42,945 nucleotides of DNA from Cytophagales bacterium (GTDB taxonomy: Bacteria > Bacteroidota > Bacteroidia > Cytophagales > Spirosomataceae), in assembly GCA_013298805.1 (NCBI GenBank), contig JAAFIU010000010.1:1-42945 (forward strand), read 5' to 3'. How positions within the stretch are numbered: position 1 is the first letter of the stretch; every line of letters starts with the position of its first letter. The notes beneath the pieces are model-generated. The model was not told where the DNA came from and ran no database searches. It was given only the letters and a program-made list of their open reading frames with translations. This document shows positions 16,584 through 24,268 of the stretch, piece by piece. The position numbers and the translations under genes were made by a program.

Positions 16584-18002
16584 ATGGTAATTGAACAAAT
16601 TTATACAGGTTGTTTAGCTCAAGGAGCATATTATATTGAATCAGCAGGGGAGAGTGTCATCATTGACCCACTCCGTGAGGTGCAACCTTATTTAGACAAA
16701 GCAGAGCAAAAAGGTTCTAAAATTAAATACATCCTTGAAACTCACTTTCATGCAGATTTTGTTTCTGGTCACGTGGAATTATCTAAAAAAACGGATGCTC
16801 CAATTGTTTTTGGACCAACTGCAAAGCCAAGTTTTGAGGCTATCATTGCCACTGATGGACAGATTTTGGAAGTAGGAAAAGTGAAAATCAAAGTTTTACA
16901 TACGCCAGGGCATACAATGGAATCTTCCTGTTTTTTATTGATTGATGAAGATGGAAAAGATTATGCACTATTTTCGGGAGATACCCTTTTTATTGGAGAT
17001 GTTGGTCGCCCAGATTTAGCTCAAAAATCTGATTTAACTATCCACGATTTAGCAGGATTTTTATTCGATTCCCTTCGTAATAAAGTAATGATACTTGCCA
17101 ATGACGTTTTGGTTTATCCTGCCCACGGTGCTGGTTCGGCTTGTGGAAAAAACATGAGCAAAGAAACGTATGATAACTTGGGAAATCAGAAAATGTTCAA
17201 TTATGCTTTAAGAGCAGATATGACACGTGAAGAATTTATTAAAGAAGTTACCGACGGCTTAGAATTAGTGCCTCCTCCTTATTATTTCCCACAAAATGTA
17301 ATGATGAATAAATCAGGAGCAAAAGATTTATCAATTGTTATGGATGATGCTCAACCACTATCGGTTGATGCTTTCGAAGCGGCTGCTAACGAAACAGGGG
17401 CATTAATTATTGATACTCGAAAAGCGGATGTTTTTAAAGAAGGATTTATTCCGAATTCAATTAATATTGGTATTTCGGGAGATTTTGCTCCTTGGGTTGG
17501 TACTTTGGTAACGGAAATTAAACAACCACTTTTACTAATTGTTGACTCTGAAAATTTGAACGAAGCCATTACTCGTTTGTCAAGAGTGGGTTACGATAAT
17601 ATTATCGGTTATTTAGCAGGTGGTTTTAATGCTTGGAAAGATTCAGGAAAAGAAACTGACACCATTGAATCTATTTCTGCGGAGGAATTTGCCTTGAAAT
17701 TTAAAGAAGCAGAGGGGAAATTAGTCGTAAAAGATGTTCGTAAGCCAACTGAATACATGGCTGAACATATTGAGGAGGCAATGAACATTCCTTTGGCAAA
17801 TTTGAGCAAAAATATGGTTGAATTTTCTAAAACCGATACTAACTTTATTCATTGTGCAGGAGGGTATCGTTCAATGATTGCGTGTTCTATCTTGAAGTCA
17901 AGAGGTTTCGATAATATCGTTGACATTGCGGGTGGTTTTGCCCAAATTGCACTTACAGATATTCCAAAAACTGATTTTGTTTGTCAATCCAAAATGAAAT
18001 AA
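16584..18002 (+). CDS. Persulfide dioxygenase (MBL fold) fused to two rhodanese domains
   Basis: A 472-residue fusion for sulfane-sulfur handling. Residues about 1-240 form a metallo-beta-lactamase domain of the ETHE1/persulfide dioxygenase group, with HFHADFVSGH (His54, His56, Asp58), HTPGH (His110), SGDTLF (Asp133) and YPAHGAG (His181). The dioxygenase oxidises glutathione or other low-molecular persulfides to sulfite. Two rhodanese domains follow: the first (about 265-360) has no cysteine at the catalytic loop and is probably structural, the second (about 370-470) carries the active CAGGYRS loop with Cys424. Such fusions can pass sulfite and persulfide to make thiosulfate. It is the second gene of the operon, 50 bp after the regulator. 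No sulfide:quinone reductase is in the window. Confidence 0.93.
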   Translation: MVIEQIYTGCLAQGAYYIESAGESVIIDPLREVQPYLDKAEQKGSKIKYILETHFHADFVSGHVELSKKTDAPIVFGPTAKPSFEAIIATDGQILEVGKVKIKVLHTPGHTMESSCFLLIDEDGKDYALFSGDTLFIGDVGRPDLAQKSDLTIHDLAGFLFDSLRNKVMILANDVLVYPAHGAGSACGKNMSKETYDNLGNQKMFNYALRADMTREEFIKEVTDGLELVPPPYYFPQNVMMNKSGAKDLSIVMDDAQPLSVDAFEAAANETGALIIDTRKADVFKEGFIPNSINIGISGDFAPWVGTLVTEIKQPLLLIVDSENLNEAITRLSRVGYDNIIGYLAGGFNAWKDSGKETDTIESISAEEFALKFKEAEGKLVVKDVRKPTEYMAEHIEEAMNIPLANLSKNMVEFSKTDTNFIHCAGGYRSMIACSILKSRGFDNIVDIAGGFAQIALTDIPKTDFVCQSKMK

Positions 18003-18008
18003 GAGATA

Positions 18009-18077
18009 GGTATGAATTATGAGGTAAATGATTGAAGTATTGTTGACTCATATCTCATAATATATATATCATACCTA
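18009..18077. repeat. Inverted repeat region upstream of the YeeE/YedE pair
   Basis: AGGTATGAATTATGAG (18009-18024) is mirrored by CTCATAAT (18055-18062) and TCATACCT (18070-18077), with a 7-base TA-rich bulge between the two right-hand pieces. It fills the 94-bp gap in an otherwise tight operon. It also looks like one of the locus-specific degenerate repeats (TCATA/ATGA words). Confidence 0.45.
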
Positions 18078-18096
18078 ATAAATTAATCCCCAAATT

Positions 18097-18663
18097 ATGT
18101 TAGAATTAATTCGTCAACCGTGGCATTGGGCTTTTGCAGGAGTGCTAATCGGTCTTACAGTCCCCACTTTATTGCTTATCGGTAATAAATCCTTCGGTAT
18201 TTCATCAAGTTTGCGTCATATATGTGCGGCTTGTTTGCCAGCCAATATTCCCTTTTTTAAATACGATTGGAAGAAAGAAGCATGGAATTTATTTTTTGTA
18301 TTTGGTGTATTGATTGGTGGTTTTATCGCTACTAATTTTTTATCAAATCCAGATACAATTGTTGTTAGTCCAGAAACGATAGCTGATTTAAAAGCTCTTG
18401 GAATCACAGATTTTAGTCATTTAATGCCCCAGGATTTATTTAGTGTAGAAAATATTTTTACGTTAAAAGGCTTGATTTTCTTTGTAATTGGTGGTTTTAT
18501 GGTTGGCTTTGGAACTCGTTATGCGGGCGGATGTACATCGGGTCATGCCATTATGGGCATTTCAAATTTACAAGTTCCATCAATTATTGCCACGTGTTGC
18601 TTTATGATAGGTGGCTTTATAATGACCAATTTTCTTTTACCATTAATCTTTAAATTATTTTAG
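18097..18663 (+). CDS. YeeE/YedE-type sulfur transporter, first half
   Basis: A 188-residue membrane protein matching the N-terminal half of YeeE/YedE (thiosulfate/sulfur compound permease family, PmpA type). Hydrophobic segments are near 12-30, 63-80, 124-142 and 160-185. The signature RYAGGCTSGHAIMG with Cys146 is intact; in the structurally known thiosulfate importer YeeE, cysteines at such positions relay thiosulfate by S-S contacts. Two further cysteines lie in ICAACLP (Cys43, Cys46). Its stop is 2 bp before the second-half gene, so the pair must be cotranslated and probably forms one transporter. It could import thiosulfate or export reactive sulfur; direction is not clear from sequence. 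Confidence 0.88.
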   Translation: MLELIRQPWHWAFAGVLIGLTVPTLLLIGNKSFGISSSLRHICAACLPANIPFFKYDWKKEAWNLFFVFGVLIGGFIATNFLSNPDTIVVSPETIADLKALGITDFSHLMPQDLFSVENIFTLKGLIFFVIGGFMVGFGTRYAGGCTSGHAIMGISNLQVPSIIATCCFMIGGFIMTNFLLPLIFKLF

Positions 18664-18665
18664 TA

Positions 18666-19148
18666 ATGAATAATACCCAAATAGTGCATCCAATTGAATG
18701 TGAAGCACCTAATGAACAAGTAATATCTGAAAGTGTATTTTCAAATATTAAATATGCTGTTGTTGGAATGGCATTCGGAATTGTTTTTGTTAAAGCAGAA
18801 ATTATTTCATGGTTTAGAATTCAAGAAATGTTCCGTTTACAATCTTTCTTTATGTACGGTGTCATTGGCACGGCGGTAATGGTTGGAATGATTTCGGTTT
18901 TCTTGATTAAAAAATTTAATATCAAAACTTTGAGTGGCGAGAAAGTAATATTTCATGATAAGACTTTTAACAAAGGTCAGGTTTATGGAGGATTAATTTT
19001 TGGACTCGGTTGGGCAATAACAGGGGCTTGTCCTGGACCATTATTTGCCCAAATAGGTAGTGGATTTTTAGCTGTTTTAGTTACTTTTTTAAGTGCTTTA
19101 GCAGGAACTTGGACTTACGGATATTTTAGAGATAAACTCCCTCATTAA
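18666..19148 (+). CDS. YeeE/YedE-type sulfur transporter, second half
   Basis: A 160-residue partner of the preceding protein, equivalent to the C-terminal half of YeeE/YedE (PmpB/DUF6691 type). The N-terminus is a short cytoplasmic segment (1-25) containing Cys12, then helices near 28-45, 60-80, 105-125 and 130-152. The key motif GWAITGACPGPLFAQIG with Cys122 mirrors the GCTSGH motif of the first half. It starts 2 bp after its partner and ends 2 bp before the methyltransferase gene. Confidence 0.88.
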   Translation: MNNTQIVHPIECEAPNEQVISESVFSNIKYAVVGMAFGIVFVKAEIISWFRIQEMFRLQSFFMYGVIGTAVMVGMISVFLIKKFNIKTLSGEKVIFHDKTFNKGQVYGGLIFGLGWAITGACPGPLFAQIGSGFLAVLVTFLSALAGTWTYGYFRDKLPH

Positions 19149-19150
19149 TC

Positions 19151-19771
19151 ATGAAAAAATCATTGAAATTTCATTGGGAAACTGTTTTTACAACAAAACA
19201 ACCCCACGAAGTTAGCTGGACACAGGATGTTCCAAAGACTTCGATTGATTTGATAAAAAGTTATGAATTACCGAAATCTACTAAGATAATAGATATTGGT
19301 GGAGGAGATAGTAAATTAGTTGACTTTTTATTAGAAGAAGGCTACGAAAATATTTCAGTTTTGGACATTTCAGAAAATGCTTTGGAGCGTGCAAAATCTC
19401 GTTTGGGCGATAAAGCTGAGATGGTTTCATGGATAGTTACAGATATAAATGACTTTAAGCCAGAGGATAAATATGATGTTTGGCATGATAGAGCCGCTTT
19501 TCATTTTCTAACTACCACCGAAGAAATTTCTCGCTATATTGAAACTGCCAATAATGCAATTTCGAGCTTTATGACCATCGGTACTTTCTCAGCAAATGGA
19601 CCAACAAAATGTAGTGGATTGGAAATTAAGCAATATTCTGAAAGTGAACTTACCAATACATTAGCCCAGAACTTCAGTAAGATTAAATGTTTTCAAGAAA
19701 ACCATCTTACGCCATTCAATACAGAACAAAACTTTTTGTTTTGTAGTTTTAAAAAAAAGGCTCTGCAATGA
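19151..19771 (+). CDS. Class I SAM-dependent methyltransferase of the sulfur operon
   Basis: A 206-residue Rossmann methyltransferase. The SAM site is clear: motif I KIIDIGGGDSKLVDFLL (Asp48-Gly52), acidic residue at the end of strand 2 in VLDISENAL (Asp72), and YDVWHDRAAFHFL for motif IV. The start lies 2 bp after the transporter gene, so it is the last gene of the ArsR-controlled operon. Homologues beside sulfur transporters are common in Bacteroidota, but the acceptor is not established. A small thiol, sulfide or selenium compound would make sense here and would detoxify it as a volatile methyl sulfide; that is my inference, not a family assignment. Confidence 0.85.
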   Translation: MKKSLKFHWETVFTTKQPHEVSWTQDVPKTSIDLIKSYELPKSTKIIDIGGGDSKLVDFLLEEGYENISVLDISENALERAKSRLGDKAEMVSWIVTDINDFKPEDKYDVWHDRAAFHFLTTTEEISRYIETANNAISSFMTIGTFSANGPTKCSGLEIKQYSESELTNTLAQNFSKIKCFQENHLTPFNTEQNFLFCSFKKKALQ

Positions 19772-20068
19772 TTTAGAACCATAAACTATTTCTCGCAAAG
19801 AAAATTAGACTACAGATTTGACGGTTTTTACCAATTTACACGGATAAAATCTGTCAAATCTGTTATTTGGGGCTTATCTTTTGTATTTTGACAAACTCTT
19901 ATTAATTCTGAAAAAAAAATAGTCTTTTTTAACGGCTCCTTCAACCGTCATCTCTTTCGTCGAAATAATCGTTCCGTGTAAATCGTAGAAAAACTTACTT
20001 GATTTTACAATGATTAAGAACAAAGTTTAATTTTTGAATACACTGGATTCCCATTATTCCAATAAATT
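19772..20068. other. Intergenic region with inverted repeat and a possible decayed coding fragment
   Basis: These 297 bp lie between the sulfur operon and the AraC gene. They hold an 11-bp inverted repeat (19812-19863). On the minus strand, 19879-20031 is an open stretch without a start codon. It encodes KFFYDLHGTIISTKE, resembling the tail of a T9SS sorting domain, and could be a gene remnant; support is weak. Confidence 0.4.
19812..19863. repeat. 11-bp inverted repeat after the sulfur operon
   Basis: ACAGATTTGAC (19812-19822) and its exact reverse complement (19853-19863) flank 30 bases. The words resemble the hairpin after eboA at 9263-9282 (shared AATCTGTCA), suggesting a dispersed REP-like family. 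Confidence 0.5.
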
Positions 20069-20947
20069 ATGAGCAAAAATATTCCGAGTTATTCTATTGA
20101 GCAGATAAATAGTTGTGCCGATTTGGAGAAAATGGATTTTGATATTCGTAGGTTAGAAATTCATATTTTGAACACGAATAATTTAAAATTCCCACATCGA
20201 CACAACTGTTATAACCTTATTTTTATTACTGAAGGAACGGGGACTCACGATATTGATTTTAAAAAGTATGAGATAAAACCTAATCAATTATTTTTTATGG
20301 ATGATTGTCAAGTTCATGAATGGGATTTGCACAATGTTAAAGGGTTTACTTTATTTTTTAAAAAAGAGTTTTATGAAGTCGATGAAAAAGCCTTGTTACT
20401 CCAAAGTTTTCCTTTTTATCATCATGGAGATAATGATTTTCCCTTCGTGATATTTAATCAAGAGGCTGCAACAAAAGTTACGTCAATATTTGAAGAAATT
20501 CTTTCAGAGTTTAAACTCAAAGAGCCTTATTCCCAGCAACTTATAAAAGTTCAGTTGAAGACATTACTATTGCACTCATTAAGATTTTATAAACCACTTT
20601 ATGGTGAAAGTTCGTCTGATTTGAATATTTCAAAAATCCGTAATTTTGAAAAAATGATTGAAATCCATTTCGTGCAAAAAAAATCTGTAAAAGATTATGC
20701 GGATTTATTGAACATTACCCCCAACTATTTGAATGCAATCTGTAATAAAACAACCGGGAAATCAGCTGGAGAACTCATTCGAAAACGGATTATTTTGGAA
20801 GCAAAAAGGCACTTAACCCATACTACTTTGTCAATTAGCGAAATGGCTTTTGCCTTGGGTTATAAGGATTGTTCTTATTTTATTAGAGTTTTTAAAAATG
20901 AAACCCTGCAAACCCCTGAAGAATTTAGAAGTTCCACGCATTTGTAA
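20069..20947 (+). CDS. AraC-family transcriptional regulator
   Basis: A 292-residue regulator with an N-terminal cupin-like sensor domain (about 20-110; FPHRHNCYNLIFITEGTGTH, then FFMDDCQVHEW) and a C-terminal AraC double helix-turn-helix (about 195-290; VKDYADLLNITPNYLNAIC and ISEMAFALGYKDCSYFIRVF). The ligand is unknown. It is followed 111 bp later by the DUF983 gene on the same strand, but no target is evident. AraC proteins of this shape are common single-gene regulators in Bacteroidota. Confidence 0.92.
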   Translation: MSKNIPSYSIEQINSCADLEKMDFDIRRLEIHILNTNNLKFPHRHNCYNLIFITEGTGTHDIDFKKYEIKPNQLFFMDDCQVHEWDLHNVKGFTLFFKKEFYEVDEKALLLQSFPFYHHGDNDFPFVIFNQEAATKVTSIFEEILSEFKLKEPYSQQLIKVQLKTLLLHSLRFYKPLYGESSSDLNISKIRNFEKMIEIHFVQKKSVKDYADLLNITPNYLNAICNKTTGKSAGELIRKRIILEAKRHLTHTTLSISEMAFALGYKDCSYFIRVFKNETLQTPEEFRSSTHL

Positions 20948-21058
20948 AAAACATTTTCAAGAAGTAGAATAAGTAAATTGTACTATATTAGCCTTTAAAA
21001 ATACTGAATCTTTACCAATGAGTTGACGTTTCAATTATACATCAAACTCAATAATAGT

Positions 21059-21445
21059 ATGTTTAAAGGAACTAAATTGTATAGTGTTTTTAATAATAAA
21101 TGCCCTGTCTGTCATAAAGGTGATTTTTTTGAAGTGAATAGTGCTTATGACCTTAAAAAATTTGACGTAATGCACACGAAATGCCCTTCCTGTGGTGAGA
21201 GATACGAAAAAGAACCTGGCTATTTTACAGGCTCAATGTACATAAGTTATGCTTTTATGGTAGCTTTTATGGTAACTTGTTTCGTAGGTTTTGTTGGTAT
21301 TTTTGATTTTGACATTTATTATGTCTTAATCGGCGTTATTATTGGAATGATTTTATTTGTTCCTGTATTTTTCAGATTAGCTCGATTGATATGGATTAAT
21401 CTATTTGTCGATTACAATAAATCAATCGCAGAAAAAAGTAAATAA
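21059..21445 (+). CDS. DUF983 membrane protein with zinc-ribbon-like CxxC pairs
   Basis: A 128-residue protein of the DUF983 family, function unknown. The start is placed at ATG 21059, giving MFKGTKLYSVFNNKCPVCHK, in preference to an upstream TTG. Two CxxC pairs (Cys15/Cys18 and Cys42/Cys45) form a probable zinc ribbon at the cytoplasmic face, followed by EPGYFTGSMYISYAFMVAFM and a second hydrophobic helix near 85-105. A bidirectional terminator lies just downstream. No functional link to the AraC gene can be shown. Confidence 0.88.
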   Translation: MFKGTKLYSVFNNKCPVCHKGDFFEVNSAYDLKKFDVMHTKCPSCGERYEKEPGYFTGSMYISYAFMVAFMVTCFVGFVGIFDFDIYYVLIGVIIGMILFVPVFFRLARLIWINLFVDYNKSIAEKSK

Positions 21446-21458
21446 TACAATTTAATAA

Positions 21459-21510
21459 AAAAGCTATAAAATGATTCGATTCTATAAAATCTAACCATTT
21501 TGTAGCTTTT
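21459..21510. terminator. Bidirectional terminator between DUF983 and dipeptidase genes
   Basis: The arm AAAAGCTATAAAATG (21459-21473) pairs with CATTTTGTAGCTTTT (21496-21510), a 15-bp stem with one G-T wobble and a 22-nt loop. A-rich and T-rich flanks suit both directions. It separates two convergent transcription units. Confidence 0.75.
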
Positions 21511-21511
21511 G

Positions 21512-22585
21512 CTATTTGTGCCACACCTTTCTCAAAAAACGAATCCAATTGCCGTGCATGACCTTTTCAATATCGGTTTTTGAATATCCTCTTTGGGCTA
21601 ACATTTCGGGAATAGTTTGTAGGTCGGCAATTGTATCTAAATCGTAAGGACTTTGTTCTTTGCCAAAAGCACCGTCCAAGTCTGAACCAATACCGATGTG
21701 GTTGGCATTGCCCGCCAATTGGCAAATATGGTCGATGTGGTCAATCATTACTGCTAAGTTACACTTCATTTCAGCGGGTGTTGAAATACCTCTTTTCCAG
21801 TTGGGAACCATCATCCAAGCATCCAAAGCTCCACCAATCACAGCACCTCGACTGATTAATACTTTTATTTGTTCATCACTAAATTGGCGGTTATGATTTA
21901 CCAAGCTACGGCATAAATTATGGCTTGCCCACACAGCACCATTGAAGTGTCGCATTGCCTCCCAAAAGCTATCATCACATAAGTGGGTGGCATCCAAAAT
22001 AATGTTTAGCCTCTCCATTTCTTTGAGTAATGCTTGCCCTGCCGCTCCCATAAACCCTGTTGCGTCTGTTCCCTGAGCATAACGCCCAGTACCATAATGA
22101 GCAGGGCCGATGGCTCTTAAACCGTAATTGAATGCTTTTTCAACGTGATTTATCGTAATGAGTGAATCTGCTCCTTCCAAACTTAGGATATAACCGATAG
22201 GTTTGTTGTGGTTGGGAGTTCCGTCATTCCAAAGTGTTATATGTTGTTCTAACGTTTCAATATTATTGATTTGAACTAACTCGCCACATTCTTCCATGCT
22301 TTTATACCAAGCTAATTGACCCTGCGTTTGAGCCCAAGCCTGTTCTGGTGAAGCCCAACCTTGTAATGTACTTTTAGGCTTTACATACCTTGCAATTTGA
22401 GTAGCCACTACTAAGCCAATATTTCCATTTCGGAGGGCAGGAAAAGATACTGTACCTTTTCCTCGGTCGGGTTTATCGGTCATGTTACTTTCCCTGAGTC
22501 TGAGGTCAGCAACGGGTAATCTCAAATCTCGATTCCATTCCATAGCGTTCATGCTAAGGTCGAGGTGTGCGTCGATGATAAACAT
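21512..22585 (-). CDS. Membrane dipeptidase (peptidase family M19)
   Basis: A 357-residue zinc dipeptidase of family M19, which prefers dipeptides with a C-terminal D-residue and can also open some beta-lactam or lactone rings. The binuclear zinc ligands are in place: His7 and Asp9 in DAHLDLS, Glu137 in SLEGAD, His201 in DATHLCD and His222 in ASHNLCR, with GIGSDLDGAFG (Asp302) for substrate. No signal peptide is visible, so it is likely cytoplasmic. It starts 4 bp after the PLP enzyme gene, and forms the last gene of lacI-ridA-PLP-dipeptidase. This context suggests hydrolysis of imported D-amino-acid dipeptides. Confidence 0.93.
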   Translation of the reverse strand: MFIIDAHLDLSMNAMEWNRDLRLPVADLRLRESNMTDKPDRGKGTVSFPALRNGNIGLVVATQIARYVKPKSTLQGWASPEQAWAQTQGQLAWYKSMEECGELVQINNIETLEQHITLWNDGTPNHNKPIGYILSLEGADSLITINHVEKAFNYGLRAIGPAHYGTGRYAQGTDATGFMGAAGQALLKEMERLNIILDATHLCDDSFWEAMRHFNGAVWASHNLCRSLVNHNRQFSDEQIKVLISRGAVIGGALDAWMMVPNWKRGISTPAEMKCNLAVMIDHIDHICQLAGNANHIGIGSDLDGAFGKEQSPYDLDTIADLQTIPEMLAQRGYSKTDIEKVMHGNWIRFLRKVWHK

Positions 22586-22589
22586 TTTT

Positions 22590-23708
22590 TTAAATCGTTA
22601 TTTGTCTGTTCCGAGCAATTACTTGCCAAGTTTCACCTGTTAAATTTTCATTTTCTACGATAGATAATTCATTGTACAAAGCCACCGTTGGGCAGATATG
22701 AATGGGCAAACCATAAAATATATCTCCAATTTTATAGGAATGATTTTCAGAAACACCCAAAACTAAATGCTCTTCGCTTTGACTAACAAAAACTACATTT
22801 GGAGCATTTAAAAAATAAACCCTTTTACTTAATTCATTTTCTGCTGCGATGGATTTATGTCCCAAATCCAAGCAAATTTTGTCTTTATCGGGTAATGATA
22901 TGACTCGGCTAATTACCAATGCAGCCGTTTTAAAATCTTGTTCTGGATAAGAGTCTTGATAGCCTTTATCCCAAAAAACAAATGTTCCTGGACTGCAATC
23001 AATATTTTTTCTTTGTGAGTGAACAGGAAATGTTGGTGTTCCTCCTGCTACTATTTTTAAATTTGTAATTCCTTGTTTTTCAAGGTTTTGTAATAGAATT
23101 TCAACGTTGCGGTATTCAATATCACACTTGTTTTTCCTGACTTCAAAATCAGTATCTCTGATATTGCCATCGTAGAGATGTAGCCCTTCAACTTTCAAAA
23201 AAGGAAGTTTATTTATTGCCAAAATTAAGTCTTCTGCTTTTATAGGCGTAATACCCGTGCGGTTCATCCCCAAGTTGAGGTCGATATACAAATCAAGATT
23301 AATTTGTTGTGTTTGGGCAATATTGCACATTTCTTGGGCAACTTCTATCGAATCCACTAAACACGAAAAATGCGTTTTGGGATAAACCTCTTTGATTTTG
23401 AGAAATCGTTGCAGTTTAATGCCAACGGGTTGATACGCCAAAAGAACATCTTTCGCCCCGCAAATTCCTAATAATTCAGTTTCAGTAATGGTTGCACTTT
23501 TAAATTTATGAACATCAAATTTTTGCAGTATAGCAATAACTTCCTTCGTTTTGTGGGTTTTTATGTGAGGTCTCAACCGATTTACATGGTCAATTGCTCC
23601 AATCAATTGCTGGATATTTTGCTTCACACGTAAGGAATATACAACTAAGGCAGGAGTATCAAGTTCGTCAATGTTTTGGATGTTGTACCAAGTCGTTTGA
23701 TCAGTCAT
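22590..23708 (-). CDS. D-serine dehydratase / D-threonine aldolase-like PLP enzyme
   Basis: A 372-residue fold-type III PLP enzyme with an alanine-racemase-like barrel. ATG 23708 is chosen, two bases after the ridA stop; a longer frame to 23741 would overlap ridA. The PLP lysine lies in RPHIKTHKT (Lys50). The C-terminal metal site reads PIHICPTVALYNE, that is His-x-Cys. Eukaryotic-type zinc D-serine dehydratases have His/Cys, whereas D-threonine aldolases have His-x-Asp, so a dehydratase reaction (D-serine or D-threonine to keto acid and ammonia) is favoured. The RidA partner upstream supports this, because such dehydratases release enamine intermediates. Substrate specificity remains open. 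Confidence 0.86.
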   Translation of the reverse strand: MTDQTTWYNIQNIDELDTPALVVYSLRVKQNIQQLIGAIDHVNRLRPHIKTHKTKEVIAILQKFDVHKFKSATITETELLGICGAKDVLLAYQPVGIKLQRFLKIKEVYPKTHFSCLVDSIEVAQEMCNIAQTQQINLDLYIDLNLGMNRTGITPIKAEDLILAINKLPFLKVEGLHLYDGNIRDTDFEVRKNKCDIEYRNVEILLQNLEKQGITNLKIVAGGTPTFPVHSQRKNIDCSPGTFVFWDKGYQDSYPEQDFKTAALVISRVISLPDKDKICLDLGHKSIAAENELSKRVYFLNAPNVVFVSQSEEHLVLGVSENHSYKIGDIFYGLPIHICPTVALYNELSIVENENLTGETWQVIARNRQITI

Positions 23709-23709
23709 T

Positions 23710-24198
23710 TTAATCTTGGTGTAGTTCAAATATGGCTTCAATTTCTACGGGAATATTATCGGGCAGACTACCCATACCAACGGCACTTCTTACACCGATT
23801 CCATTTTCTGCTCCCCAAACACTCGCAAAGAGTTCGCTACAACCATTAATGATGTAAGGATGACGCTCAAAACTTTCCACACAATTCACCATTCCCAAAA
23901 CTTTAATAACCCTTTTCACCCGATTTAAACTACCAAGGTGTGTTTTGATGGTTGAAAGCATGGTTAGTCCCACTTGACGAGCCGCTAATTTACCTTCTTC
24001 AATATTGAATTCTCTGCCAATTCTCCCAATGATTAAACTTTTATCGTCATTGACAGGGCCGTGACCCGATAAATACAGGTATTTCCCATCAATTAAATAT
24101 GGTTTGTAAACTCCCAAAGGACTTGGGGCAGGAGGGAGACTAAGCCCAAGAGCATTAAAGGCTTCATCGGCAGCAGTTGTTTGTATTTCAGTTTTCAT
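23710..24198 (-). CDS. RidA family enamine/imine deaminase
   Basis: A 162-residue RidA-like protein. RidA proteins hydrolyse reactive enamine/imine products of PLP dehydratases, such as 2-aminoacrylate. The start ATG 24198 (MKTEIQTTAADEAFNALGLS) matches where homologues usually begin; ATG 24225 would add nine residues and a TTG at 24261 more. Family features include YLYLSGHGPV, GKLAARQVGLTMLSTIKTHL, RVIKVLGMVNC and a C-terminal VRSAVGMGSLPDNIPVEIEA with the conserved arginine. It belongs to the longer RidA subfamily common near D-amino-acid enzymes. It overlaps neither neighbour and lies two bases before the PLP enzyme gene. Confidence 0.9.
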   Translation of the reverse strand: MKTEIQTTAADEAFNALGLSLPPAPSPLGVYKPYLIDGKYLYLSGHGPVNDDKSLIIGRIGREFNIEEGKLAARQVGLTMLSTIKTHLGSLNRVKRVIKVLGMVNCVESFERHPYIINGCSELFASVWGAENGIGVRSAVGMGSLPDNIPVEIEAIFELHQD

Positions 24199-24268
24199 TT
24201 GATTTTCAGATTTGTTGTGTTTCATGATTTTAAACCCTGAAATTAAACAGTAATCAAACAAATATCTA

